Shown here in pieces: positions 51,734 to 59,881 of a DNA stretch of 64,000 bases. Below the pieces are notes generated by a model. That model made no database searches and was not told the origin of the DNA. It was given only the letters and a program-made list of their open reading frames with translations. The DNA lies in the NCBI RefSeq assembly GCF_947502445.1, contig NZ_CANMZW010000026.1:1-64000 (forward strand), written 5' to 3'. A program made the position numbers and the translations under genes. The first letter of the stretch is position 1. Each line of letters opens with the position of its first letter. The DNA is from an uncultured Brevibacillus sp. (GTDB lineage: Bacteria; Bacillota; Bacilli; Brevibacillales; Brevibacillaceae).

Positions 51734-52363
51734 CTAACCTAAATTATGTGTGTGTACATAGATCGCCGCCTGTGTGCGGTCCTCTACGTTTAGTTTTGCC
51801 AAAATGTTGCTTACGTGGGTTTTTACCGTCTTGATCCCAATAATGAGCTCATCGGCAATTTCCTGATTGGATTTGCCCTGGCCGATTAGCCCTAGCACCT
51901 CTAGCTCACGTGGTGTCAGCTGTTCATGCGGATGCGCTTCCTGTCCATGACGGAAACGCGCCATGATTTTGCCGGCAACCCGTGATTCCAGTACAGGCTC
52001 TCCTGCTACCGCAGAACGGATCGCTTTGACAATCTCGGCCGCACGCGAGGTTTTGAGCAAATAACTAAAGGCACCAGCCTCGATGACAGGATATACCTTC
52101 TCATCGTCGATAAAGCTCGTAAGTACGATCACCTTGCTGGAAGGACAAGCGTCGCGAATCCGTCTGGTCGCTTCTACACCACCGATGCCTTCCATCACCA
52201 GATCCATCAATACAACGTCCGGACGCAATTCAATCGTCATCCGAACGCCTTCTTCCCCGCTGCCTGCTTCCGCCACGACTTCGATATCGTCCTCAGTTGA
52301 AAGATAGGCAGCCAGTCCCATCCGTACCATTTCATGATCATCAACAAGTAATACCCGAATCAC
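51734..52363 (-). CDS. liaR: Response regulator LiaR (NarL/LuxR family)
   Basis: 209 residues. The receiver domain has phospho-acceptor D54 (VVLMDLVMEGIGG); the LuxR-type helix-turn-helix is at 145-205 (LTPRELEVLGLIGQGKSNQEIADEL). The start MIRVLLVDDHEMVRMG is nearly identical to B. subtilis LiaR. GTG 52363 was chosen; an in-frame GTG at 52375 lies over the binding site. It acts with the LiaS kinase gene, whose stop lies eight bases upstream. Confidence 0.92.
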   Translation of the reverse strand: MIRVLLVDDHEMVRMGLAAYLSTEDDIEVVAEAGSGEEGVRMTIELRPDVVLMDLVMEGIGGVEATRRIRDACPSSKVIVLTSFIDDEKVYPVIEAGAFSYLLKTSRAAEIVKAIRSAVAGEPVLESRVAGKIMARFRHGQEAHPHEQLTPRELEVLGLIGQGKSNQEIADELIIGIKTVKTHVSNILAKLNVEDRTQAAIYVHTHNLG

Positions 52364-52371
52364 AAAAGATC

Positions 52372-53520
52372 TCACCCTTCCCGTTCTGCCTGTGACATCA
52401 GGGGAATCCGCACCTCGATTTGCGTTCCCTTGCCTATCGCTGAATAAATCTCCATCGAGCCGCCTACCTCTGCAACCCGTTCCTGCATGCTGCGCAAACC
52501 ATAGGACGTCAGCTTATCTCCATCCGGATCAAAACCAACCCCGTCATCTGACACCCGCATGCGAACCTGCTCTTGCAGAGTAAACAGTTTAACGGTAATC
52601 AGGTTGGCTCTGGCATGCCTCAGCGTATTGGAGAGCGATTCCTGCAGAATTCGGAACAGATGATCCTCAATTCCACTCGGCAAGCCTTCGACGTCTTCGA
52701 TTTCCCACGTCAGCTCCATCGTATTTTTACGTGTGAGCTCATCTAAAAGTTCCAAAATGGCTTCCTTCAACGTTTTGTTTTGCAAAGTCGCCGGGCGAAG
52801 ATGCAACAGGAGCGCCCTCATCTCCGCCTGTGCTGCGGCTGCCATTTCTTCAACCAATTCAATTTGCTGGCTGGCGCGCTGCGGATTTTTTTCGACCAGC
52901 CGCTTCATCGCTGCTGTGGTCATCGCAATGGCAAACAGCTGTTGACTGACCGCATCATGCAGCTCACGCGCCAGACGTTGCCTTTCCTCCGTCACGGCTG
53001 CATGCTTCAGCTGTTCGGCAAGTGCCGCATTCGAATTAGAAAGGCGCTGTAAGGATGCCACCTGCTCTTCCCATTGGGAAGCAAGCCTGTTTAATTGCCA
53101 GCCGAGCTCTCCTACCTCATCGACTCCAAGCTCCGGTACACGGTACGATAACATTCCCCGCCCCAGCTTCATTGCCGCTTCGCCCAAAACAAACAGTCTC
53201 TTTTTCAAGAGGTTCCCACCGATATAAGAGATGATCAGGGCGACAATCAATCCGGCTGGCAATGAAATAATAAAGGCCACTAGCTGAATCAGCCAATCTG
53301 GGTCTGGGGATAATAGTGACCCTCTGTTGTCACCTAGCCAGAGCACGATTTGGGGATCATGGATGATCTTGAAATACCACTGATGGATACTGGGATCGTT
53401 TCTCCACTGAAAGTAGAGCGAAAAGAAACAAATAAATGCTATCACGATTGCACTGACGGCCATTGTTACACCGTAGCGCACATACTGCCATTGTATACTT
53501 GCCAACCGCTGTCGACGCAT
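52372..53520 (-). CDS. liaS: Sensor histidine kinase LiaS
   Basis: 382 residues. Two membrane helices (about 15-38 and 75-100) flank a short extracellular loop, then HAMP and a HisKA_3 domain with phospho-acceptor H188 (RQRLARELHDAVSQQLF), and the ATP-binding HATPase domain (FRILQESLSNTLRHA, DDGVGFD). The intramembrane-sensing type without a large sensor domain fits LiaS. It is encoded 13 bases after liaF. Confidence 0.92.
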   Translation of the reverse strand: MRRQRLASIQWQYVRYGVTMAVSAIVIAFICFFSLYFQWRNDPSIHQWYFKIIHDPQIVLWLGDNRGSLLSPDPDWLIQLVAFIISLPAGLIVALIISYIGGNLLKKRLFVLGEAAMKLGRGMLSYRVPELGVDEVGELGWQLNRLASQWEEQVASLQRLSNSNAALAEQLKHAAVTEERQRLARELHDAVSQQLFAIAMTTAAMKRLVEKNPQRASQQIELVEEMAAAAQAEMRALLLHLRPATLQNKTLKEAILELLDELTRKNTMELTWEIEDVEGLPSGIEDHLFRILQESLSNTLRHARANLITVKLFTLQEQVRMRVSDDGVGFDPDGDKLTSYGLRSMQERVAEVGGSMEIYSAIGKGTQIEVRIPLMSQAEREG

Positions 53521-53533
53521 CCGCCAGTACCTC

Positions 53534-54409
53534 CTAGATGTACTTGACTTTTATATCGCCGACTAGCAGCGAGATATGCAAATTTACTTTATGCACCGCC
53601 TGATCATAATGATCAGAACGAATCATCAGGCTTCGATTGACTCCGCCCTGGCGGTGACTGAACACTTCCAGATCACCAACCGTGAGCTCCGCTGATACTA
53701 AAACGGGCAGATCGACAGGGACGTAGATCGTAACGTCGCCAACCCACCCCTCCACTATGAGAAGCGCTTCCTCTTTCATCAGCATAGCCCGAGACAAGTC
53801 AATCACAACATCGCCAATGCCATGCCATACATGCAATTGGCTCAGCTCGAACCTGCCCGAAGTCAGGTGAAAATCGCCAATCAGCGAGCTGCGGGAATCT
53901 TTCGGCAACATGCGGTCCCGATGAACGGTCGAACCATCCTTGTCCGCTGCCTTCGCACCGGGTGGTCTCCATTTTGTCCAGCTTTCACTCTGCCCTTTAG
54001 ACTCATCGGCTATCCCTTCATCACCAGGCATCGACTCAGGCTGGAAGTCGAGATCCTCCTTTGCAAGCACTGTATCCCTTTTTGGGAGCGGTCCCTTTTG
54101 CCGCGTTCTGCCCCGCACCAAGCGGAAGCCGAAGTAAATAAAGACGAAGGGTACTGCTAGTCGAAACAAATCATCTATACCAATGCTAAACCACATTTCG
54201 AGAGCGATGATCGTACCCAGACTGATCAATATGCCGCCGCCGATCCGATTGTTCTGCTTCCACAACCGTGCCCCAAAGTACACCAAGAGCATCGGCCACA
54301 GATCAAACAGACCGAACGTGATTATATGCAACCCATTTAACAAAAGGCCAATCCCAGTCAAAATGATCAGGACACCAGCCAACATTTTGTGCAAGCGGGA
54401 CAATTTCAC
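53534..54409 (-). CDS. liaF: Cell-envelope stress inhibitor LiaF-like
   Basis: 291 residues. Four hydrophobic helices in the first 100 residues, then an acidic/basic linker and a C-terminal beta-rich YvqF/LiaF domain (SLIGDFHLTSGRFELSQLHVWHGIGDVVIDLS, VEGWVGDVTIYVP, VGDLEVFSH). It is the negative regulator that holds LiaS silent. It precedes liaS and liaR in the same operon as expected. Confidence 0.88.
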   Translation of the reverse strand: MKLSRLHKMLAGVLIILTGIGLLLNGLHIITFGLFDLWPMLLVYFGARLWKQNNRIGGGILISLGTIIALEMWFSIGIDDLFRLAVPFVFIYFGFRLVRGRTRQKGPLPKRDTVLAKEDLDFQPESMPGDEGIADESKGQSESWTKWRPPGAKAADKDGSTVHRDRMLPKDSRSSLIGDFHLTSGRFELSQLHVWHGIGDVVIDLSRAMLMKEEALLIVEGWVGDVTIYVPVDLPVLVSAELTVGDLEVFSHRQGGVNRSLMIRSDHYDQAVHKVNLHISLLVGDIKVKYI

Positions 54410-54423
54410 AGAAGTCTCCTCTC

Positions 54424-55002
54424 TTACGCCCCATGCCGATCGTTTTCACTCTGACCGTTACGACATGTATAAATGAATGCAGGTGGTATATTCAGCAAGG
54501 TAAAGCTGGTCTCTACCCTGGAAAAACGTGCCTGCAGCTCAGCTTGGAGTTGTAGCGAATATTGGAATGTAATGAACAGCCCGCCTGGTTTCAGCACGGA
54601 TTGGACTTCATTCAAAATGTCTGTCCGTAGCTCTTGCGGAAAGTTGGCAAAAGGCAGCCCTGATATAATCACATCTGCCTGCGCAAGTTTTAATTCCTCC
54701 AAGTAATCCCGTAGTCTCGTTGCTTCCTCCATGATCGGAATCTCCGGAAATCGGGAGTGCAGCATCGACCGAAACTGGGAGTCGCGCTCAACAAGCACAT
54801 AATGGGTATCGGGACGTATATTTTCATAAATCGCTTGCGTAAAAGCACCCGTGCCTGGCCCCAGCTCAAGTATGACATCGGTGGAAGCCCAATTAACACC
54901 TTCCAGCATACGTGCACGTAAAAACCGAGAGCTGGGAATAACGCTGCCGACACGACCGGGCTCAGCGATAAACCGTCGCAAAAAGACCAAGAAGTCTACC
55001 AA
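54424..55002 (-). CDS. SAM-dependent methyltransferase in the lia cluster (PmtA/KsgA-like)
   Basis: 192 residues. Motif I VILELGPGTGAFTQAI, VLVERDSQF (motif II) and VIISGLPFANFP (resembling the NPPF/NLPF-type motif IV of lipid or rRNA adenine methyltransferases). It resembles bacterial phospholipid N-methyltransferases of COG3963, but the substrate is not proven. TTG start eight bases after AGGAGG. It lies between the terminator behind liaH and liaF, 14 bases before liaF. Confidence 0.78.
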   Translation of the reverse strand: MVDFLVFLRRFIAEPGRVGSVIPSSRFLRARMLEGVNWASTDVILELGPGTGAFTQAIYENIRPDTHYVLVERDSQFRSMLHSRFPEIPIMEEATRLRDYLEELKLAQADVIISGLPFANFPQELRTDILNEVQSVLKPGGLFITFQYSLQLQAELQARFSRVETSFTLLNIPPAFIYTCRNGQSENDRHGA

Positions 55003-55021
55003 GAATTGTACCTCCTAGGGG

Positions 55022-55047
55022 GAAAAGCAGCCTGAAATCCAGGCTGC
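55022..55047 (-). terminator. Terminator after liaH
   Basis: Minus-strand hairpin GCAGCCTG/CAGGCTGC followed by TTTTCC; lies between liaH and the methyltransferase gene. A leaky stop here would allow read-through into liaFSR. Confidence 0.75.
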
Positions 55048-55095
55048 CTAGTTGCCACACTTTATTCTACACCTGGTCCCCTAGTTCCTGTCCGC

Positions 55096-55797
55096 TTAGG
55101 ACTGCTCTGGTTTTTGGACCGGTGCTTTTTTCTCTTGCAATGAGGCTTTGATGTTTGCAAGTTCGGAATCGAGATCATCCTTCTCCAGCTGGGACAAGGC
55201 ATTCTCCCATCCATAACCTACATTGGAACCGCGCCATTGTCCACTCATTTGTGCCTCTGCTTCCATGCGCATAACCTTTTCTTCCATCCTTGCAAAGCCG
55301 CGGCCAGCTGTTTGGTTGCCAATACCTACAACCGCTTGATTTACTTGTTTTTGTGTACGAGCAACTTGGGCACGCGCCATCAGTGTGAATTTTTTAGCGC
55401 GCATTTTATAGAACTCTTCTTTCAGCTCAGCAAGCTTCTCACGCATTTGCGCTGCAGCTTCTGAAGCCGACAAGTAGAGGGTTTCGTATTCTGCTGCACG
55501 TTCTTCATACTGCTTTTTGTCTGCCAAAGCGCGGCGAGCTAGCTCATCTTCGCCTTCGGTCAGTGCCAGCTTCACCTGGCGATCACGTTTTTCGATCAGT
55601 GCGTTGGCCTCATCCAGCTGCTGGCGGAATTTCTTTTCCAGGGCAACCTGGCGGGCTACCGCTACTTCAACCTGTCCAATTTCTACTTCCATGTCACGCA
55701 TGTACTGGTTCAGCATCACTACCGGATCTTCCATCGAATCCAATGCATCATTCACAGAAGCTACTGTCAGGTCACGCAAACGTCTAAAGATACTCAT
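55096..55797 (-). CDS. liaH: Phage-shock protein A homologue LiaH
   Basis: 233 residues, almost all coiled-coil helix. The start MSIFRRLRDLTVASVNDALDSMEDP is typical of PspA/IM30; the central part carries long Glu/Arg/Ala-rich helices. It binds and protects the cytoplasmic membrane under envelope stress. It is transcribed after liaI. ATG 55797 follows GAGGAGG. Confidence 0.9.
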   Translation of the reverse strand: MSIFRRLRDLTVASVNDALDSMEDPVVMLNQYMRDMEVEIGQVEVAVARQVALEKKFRQQLDEANALIEKRDRQVKLALTEGEDELARRALADKKQYEERAAEYETLYLSASEAAAQMREKLAELKEEFYKMRAKKFTLMARAQVARTQKQVNQAVVGIGNQTAGRGFARMEEKVMRMEAEAQMSGQWRGSNVGYGWENALSQLEKDDLDSELANIKASLQEKKAPVQKPEQS

Positions 55798-55864
55798 TTT
55801 TTATTTCCTCCTCATCATATCACATCATATAGTTTCAACCAAAAGCCACATTCGACAAAGTTAC

Positions 55865-56269
55865 TTACGGCTGGCGTCTGTTCACTCTTTTTTCCCAGTC
55901 ATCCAACGTATCTTCTTTTAATACTCCTTGTGCCCACTGACGCTCCCAAGCTGGTGGTGCTTCTTTTTGTTCTGGCCGCGGACGCAATAGGCGGTATCCC
56001 AAATAGATAACCCCTATGGCCAAGATGCTGTGGAACAAGAGGTGCAGCTTCCCAAACAGCATCAACAGCCCGAACAGGAAGACAATTACTCCCCAAAAGC
56101 GTGAGCCCGAATTACCCATTACTTTGCGAGCTCCGTACAGCATGATTACTGAAGGAATCAACACGCCAATCAAGTCGCCGCTGTCGATTCCCAGTTGGTC
56201 CAACAGAACCAACCCGCCAATTAGCAGCAGAACCAGCCCGAGTAGTATCTTTCCAGACCGTTCGCTCAT
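55865..56269 (-). CDS. LiaI-like small membrane protein
   Basis: 134 residues. Three hydrophobic helices (about 8-28, 35-50 and 58-88) are followed by a cytosolic tail with WERQWAQG. It resembles the LiaI/LiaF-type transmembrane segment (DUF5668-like), and stands where liaI is found before liaH. ATG 56269 follows GGAGG; an in-frame upstream ATG at 56443 would add 58 residues unlike the family. Confidence 0.75.
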   Translation of the reverse strand: MSERSGKILLGLVLLLIGGLVLLDQLGIDSGDLIGVLIPSVIMLYGARKVMGNSGSRFWGVIVFLFGLLMLFGKLHLLFHSILAIGVIYLGYRLLRPRPEQKEAPPAWERQWAQGVLKEDTLDDWEKRVNRRQP

Positions 56270-56587
56270 CCTTTGCTTGCCTCCATTCGTTGTTGATGTG
56301 GTGCAGGTCGACCTTATGACCTTATTGTAGCCCCGAGCATAGGCTCCCCATAACGGGCGAGCGGTTGGTTTTTCCCTCCGTCCTTGGACGGATACTGCTT
56401 CCTGCTCCAATCGGACGAGCCTTGCAAAGCCTTGCAGAAACATGCCGAATCATAGCTTGCATTACCTGGACAAAACGTTACGCCATCAGACAAAATATTG
56501 TGGCAAAAACGTGAACAAACCATCGAAAAAGAGGAAATAGTGGACAAGCGTAGAATCTGTGTTGGGTATGCGTGTAAAAAAACATCG
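56270..56587. other. Divergent intergenic region between liaI and the riboswitch
   Basis: It should hold the leftward promoter for liaI-liaH and the rightward promoter of the riboswitch. For the latter, TGGACA (56467-56472) and CAAAAT (56491-56496), 18 bases apart, are the best candidate. On the minus strand, TACAAT (near 56325) lies 60 bases before the liaI start with a poor -35, followed by a GTCATAAGGTCGACC stretch containing the palindrome AGGTCGACCT. A LiaR box cannot be called with certainty. Confidence 0.35.
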
Positions 56588-56712
56588 AAAATAGCCGAGT
56601 TCCGCCTGGCGGAAACGGGGGAACCAAGTTTTTGGGGTGAATGGCTGTGTATCACGGCAGTCTAGGGCGTCCTTTCGACCGAACCCTTCAGCTAACCTCG
56701 TAGGCTCATGGA
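56588..56712 (+). ncRNA. Cyclic di-AMP riboswitch (ydaO-yuaA class)
   Basis: Conserved blocks appear in order: ATAGCCGAGTTCCGCC, GGCGGAAACGGGGGA, CCAAGTTTTTGGGGTGAAT, AGGGCGTCCTTTCGACCGAA, CTTCAGCTAACCTCGTAGGC. It lies directly before an NlpC/P60 wall hydrolase gene, the classic setting. High c-di-AMP should turn the gene off. Confidence 0.96.
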
Positions 56713-56726
56713 AGGAGCAGTTTCTT

Positions 56727-57254
56727 TTGCGCAAGTTGGTAGTATCTTTTATTATGGCTGGATTGCTGGCGATGGGAGCCGGTGCTGCACAGGCTGCTGA
56801 AAGCACATCTTTGAATGATGTGGTAAGTGATCTGTACGGCGTTCCTTACAAATCGTCCGGTACATCCAAAAAGGGCTTTGACTGCTCCGGTTTCACACGC
56901 TACGTATTTGATGCGTTAGGTGTAGACCTGCCTCACAATTCTGCGGCTCAATATGAAGTAGGAGAATCCGTCGAGAAGAAAGACCTTCAACCCGGCGACC
57001 TCGTTTTCTTCAACACTAATGGACGCAGCATTTCTCATGTTGGCATCTACATCGGAAACGGCACATTCGTGCACTCGGAAACTGGCCGTGGCGTCGTCAA
57101 CACCAAGTTGAACGATCCCTACTACTGGAGCAAGCGTTATGTAGGTGCAAAGCGCATCAACGCGCCTGTTCTGGAAGCAAAGGCTGAAAACCCGAAGAAG
57201 GAAAACGCGGTGCAAGCTGCATCGTTGCCGGAAGATCAAGCAACTAAAAAGTAG
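56727..57254 (+). CDS. NlpC/P60 family cell-wall hydrolase
   Basis: 175 residues. A signal peptide (MRKLVVSFIMAGLLAMGAGAAQA) is followed by one NlpC/P60 domain: catalytic Cys in FDCSGFTRYVF, the His in SHVGIYIGNG, and a Gly-rich hinge. It would cut D,L bonds in wall peptides. TTG start nine bases after GGAAGGAG; the c-di-AMP riboswitch lies just upstream. The Lys-rich tail is short, without a binding domain. Confidence 0.88.
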   Translation: MRKLVVSFIMAGLLAMGAGAAQAAESTSLNDVVSDLYGVPYKSSGTSKKGFDCSGFTRYVFDALGVDLPHNSAAQYEVGESVEKKDLQPGDLVFFNTNGRSISHVGIYIGNGTFVHSETGRGVVNTKLNDPYYWSKRYVGAKRINAPVLEAKAENPKKENAVQAASLPEDQATKK

Positions 57255-57270
57255 TTCGGCAAAAAAATAA

Positions 57271-57302
57271 GAGCCAGGGACTTCGCGTCTCTGGCTTTTT
57301 CT
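57271..57302 (+). terminator. Terminator of the NlpC/P60 gene
   Basis: Arms AGAGCCAGGGAC and GTCTCTGGCTTTTT. Confidence 0.88.
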
Positions 57303-57477
57303 GACGAAACTTAGTACCTGGTGTCATGAGGTGACCTCACTTATAAGTATTTGATTATAGTGAGGGGCATACTTGCCTTTCCCTGGTCAAAGCATGTTAT
57401 GATAGATAGACATGGTAAATAAATTTTTTCTGGGTGCTCGTTTCCATATTATATAGAAGTAACTGGGGGTATAACCG

Positions 57478-58197
57478 GTGAAGGATCACATATTAATTGT
57501 CGATGACAACCTCGAGATTATTGAACTCTTAGAAGACATCTTGGAAAATGAAGGCTTTCAGGTGTCCTCAGCCGAAAATGGCGAAGATGCACTGCAGATG
57601 CTTAGCCAGGGCCATCGCCCGAATCTCATTCTGCTAGATATTATGATGCCGAATATGAGCGGCTATGAGCTCTGCTCCCAAATTCGCCGTGAGTGGGATT
57701 TGCCGATTCTGTTTCTAAGTGCAAAAGGAAAAGCTGTGGACAAGGTTGTAGGCTTTGAAATCGGTGCCGATGACTACATTACCAAGCCTTTCGATACGGA
57801 AGAGCTGCTTGCCCGTATTCGTGCCCATTTGCGCCGCTATGAGCGCATTCGCAAGCATACCGAAGAGCAGCCGGATAAAGAAGCTTCCAACTCTTCGATT
57901 ACAGTCCTCAAATTTAAGGACCTGGAAATTCATAAAGAAACGTATTCTGTCTATGTCAGCAATGAAAAAATTGAGCTATCCACCAAGGAATTTCAATTGC
58001 TCACCTTCCTCGCAGAAAATGCCGGCATCGTGTTTACACGGGAGCAAATCTACGATCGTGTCTGGGGCTATGGCTATGGCTCGCTCAATACAGTGACCGT
58101 CCACATTAAAAACTTGCGTGAAAAGCTGGAGACGAACCGCCAGTTCATCAAGACACAATGGGGGACAGGCTACGTATTTATCGGGGAGAAGCAATAA
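57478..58197 (+). CDS. OmpR-family response regulator
   Basis: 239 residues. Receiver domain with phospho-acceptor D54 (LILLDIMMPNMSG) and the Lys of DYITKPF; the C-terminal winged helix (about 140-235) ends in LNTVTVHIKNLREKL. GTG start. It is adjacent to the kinase gene, with the kinase ATG right after the stop codon. The target genes are unknown. Confidence 0.87.
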   Translation: MKDHILIVDDNLEIIELLEDILENEGFQVSSAENGEDALQMLSQGHRPNLILLDIMMPNMSGYELCSQIRREWDLPILFLSAKGKAVDKVVGFEIGADDYITKPFDTEELLARIRAHLRRYERIRKHTEEQPDKEASNSSITVLKFKDLEIHKETYSVYVSNEKIELSTKEFQLLTFLAENAGIVFTREQIYDRVWGYGYGSLNTVTVHIKNLREKLETNRQFIKTQWGTGYVFIGEKQ

Positions 58198-59577
58198 ATG
58201 AGTTTGCGCAATAAACTGTTTCTTTCGTTTATCGCTTTGATCACGCTGAATATCCTATTGTTCAAATTTGTCTTTCAGGACATCATTGTTGACCAGCTAA
58301 AAAATGACAGACACAATCAATATCAATATGAAAAGGAAGCAGCGGAAAAGGTTCGAGTCAATCAGTTATTGCGTACGAGCAATTTCAAGGACCCTACAGA
58401 GCGTCAGGAGCTGGAAAAGCAGCTGCCTGAGGACGTCATGTACCGCATGGTGATCAAGGACGTAAACGGCAATACGATCTTCAGCAAAACCTCGCAAGCT
58501 TATGATTTAAAGGTCCCTTCGTCCACTTCGAACCGGAGTTCCTCCAAAAAGGGGGACCTCAAGACGGTTGCAGAATATCACTTTCAGCAGGAGCCGCCTC
58601 GCGAAGGGGAAATCGTCATTTATTTTTACACAGACGACTATGACATCATGTCTACAACAGGTGTATCCATGATGCTTTGGTTTATTTACGGAAGCCTTGT
58701 GTTGGTCGGCCTGGTCCTACTCACTCTATTTGTCCGCTGGATTTTGCGCCCTGTGAGCGAGCTGTCACGTGTGACTCAGGAGATTCGCGGAGGAAAGCGA
58801 CTCGTCTCATTTACCTACAAATCCCACGACGAGTTCGGTCAATTGTTTCGCTATTTCGGTGATATGGTGGATGAGCTGCGCTTTTCCGAGGAACGTCAAT
58901 CTGAGATGATCGCCTCGATCGCCCACGACTTTCGTACACCGCTGACTACAATCAAGGGATACGCTTCCTACATCGGCTCAGGACGCGTCACTGAGCTTGA
59001 GCGGATTCAGAAGCAGATGGGCAAAATCGAATTGAAAACGTCTGATCTGGAAAAGCTGCTGGACGAATTGCAGGACTTTAGCCAGCAAAGCACAGAAGTA
59101 AGGCTCAATATTAGCCGGATTCATGTAAAAGGGTTTTTGAAAGGGATCATTGAAGACTATTTGACCCGCATCAAGGACGCAGGCCTCTCCTTCCAGTGGA
59201 AGCTGCGTGTTTCCAATGAGCTGCATATTGAGGCGGATGAAACAAAGCTGCGCCGGGTTATGGAAAACCTGCTCAACAACGCGATTTACTACAATAAGCC
59301 AGAAGGCTCTATCATGATTACCTGTGACCAGCGTGAAGGGCATGTGCTTTTCTCCGTGATTGATAAGGGTGAGGGCATCTCCAGTGAAGACCTGCCCAAA
59401 ATATTCACCAAGTTTTATCGCGCAGAAAAGTCCCGCAACCGAAATAACGGTGGTACGGGACTTGGTTTGACAATCTCCCAGAGCATCGTCCGACGCCATG
59501 GTGGAGAACTAATGGTAAACAGTGAGCTCGGAGTCGGAAGCAGCTTTTCTTTCACGATTCCTTTTTACCACATTTAA
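58198..59577 (+). CDS. Sensor histidine kinase
   Basis: 459 residues. Two membrane helices (about 8-28 and 160-182) flank an extracellular domain; HAMP follows, then HisKA with H243 (SIAHDFRTPLTTIKGY) and HATPase (NLLNNAIYYN, DKGEGI, GGTGLGL). It pairs with the regulator gene just upstream. No known sensor-domain family was recognised. Confidence 0.87.
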   Translation: MSLRNKLFLSFIALITLNILLFKFVFQDIIVDQLKNDRHNQYQYEKEAAEKVRVNQLLRTSNFKDPTERQELEKQLPEDVMYRMVIKDVNGNTIFSKTSQAYDLKVPSSTSNRSSSKKGDLKTVAEYHFQQEPPREGEIVIYFYTDDYDIMSTTGVSMMLWFIYGSLVLVGLVLLTLFVRWILRPVSELSRVTQEIRGGKRLVSFTYKSHDEFGQLFRYFGDMVDELRFSEERQSEMIASIAHDFRTPLTTIKGYASYIGSGRVTELERIQKQMGKIELKTSDLEKLLDELQDFSQQSTEVRLNISRIHVKGFLKGIIEDYLTRIKDAGLSFQWKLRVSNELHIEADETKLRRVMENLLNNAIYYNKPEGSIMITCDQREGHVLFSVIDKGEGISSEDLPKIFTKFYRAEKSRNRNNGGTGLGLTISQSIVRRHGGELMVNSELGVGSSFSFTIPFYHI

Positions 59578-59585
59578 AATTTATA

Positions 59586-59620
59586 TAGATTTATTCTCAG
59601 TTAATCTATTTTTTATTTTT
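59586..59620 (+). terminator. Terminator of the two-component operon
   Basis: Arms TAGATT and AATCTA, then TTTTTTATTTTT. The stem is short. Confidence 0.55.
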
Positions 59621-59881
59621 CTCTGTTACATTATTACTTGTAAGCATGTTGCTTTCAGTGATAAATAACCCCCAGTTCGGTATCTGACACAACACGGCAT
59701 AACCCGTAGGTGAAAAGATGCCTTTTTTTTGTCCAAAAATCCCCTTCCTTTTTTAACGTGCAAGAAAGTTTAAGTGCTTCAACGTATAAAAGCAATCTTG
59801 CTTAAACTTTCTGGAACGCATAAAAACCTTCCATTAAAACGCGGTCGCTCATCTAAGAGGAGTCCTCGATAGTGGGTTTTT
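59621..59881. repeat. Intergenic stretch with a 12-bp inverted repeat
   Basis: No gene was seen. AGAAAGTTTAAG (59763-59774) and CTTAAACTTTCT (59801-59812) are perfect inverted arms around a 26-base loop; a T-rich run near 59724 has only a weak GGCAT/ATGCC stem. On the minus side this lies downstream of the P450 gene, so the repeat may act as its terminator or as an unrelated element. Confidence 0.5.

Noticed and set aside
56270..56340. LiaR operator upstream of liaI
   Set aside because: A palindrome AGGTCGACCT is present, but I could not match it to a LiaR consensus with confidence.
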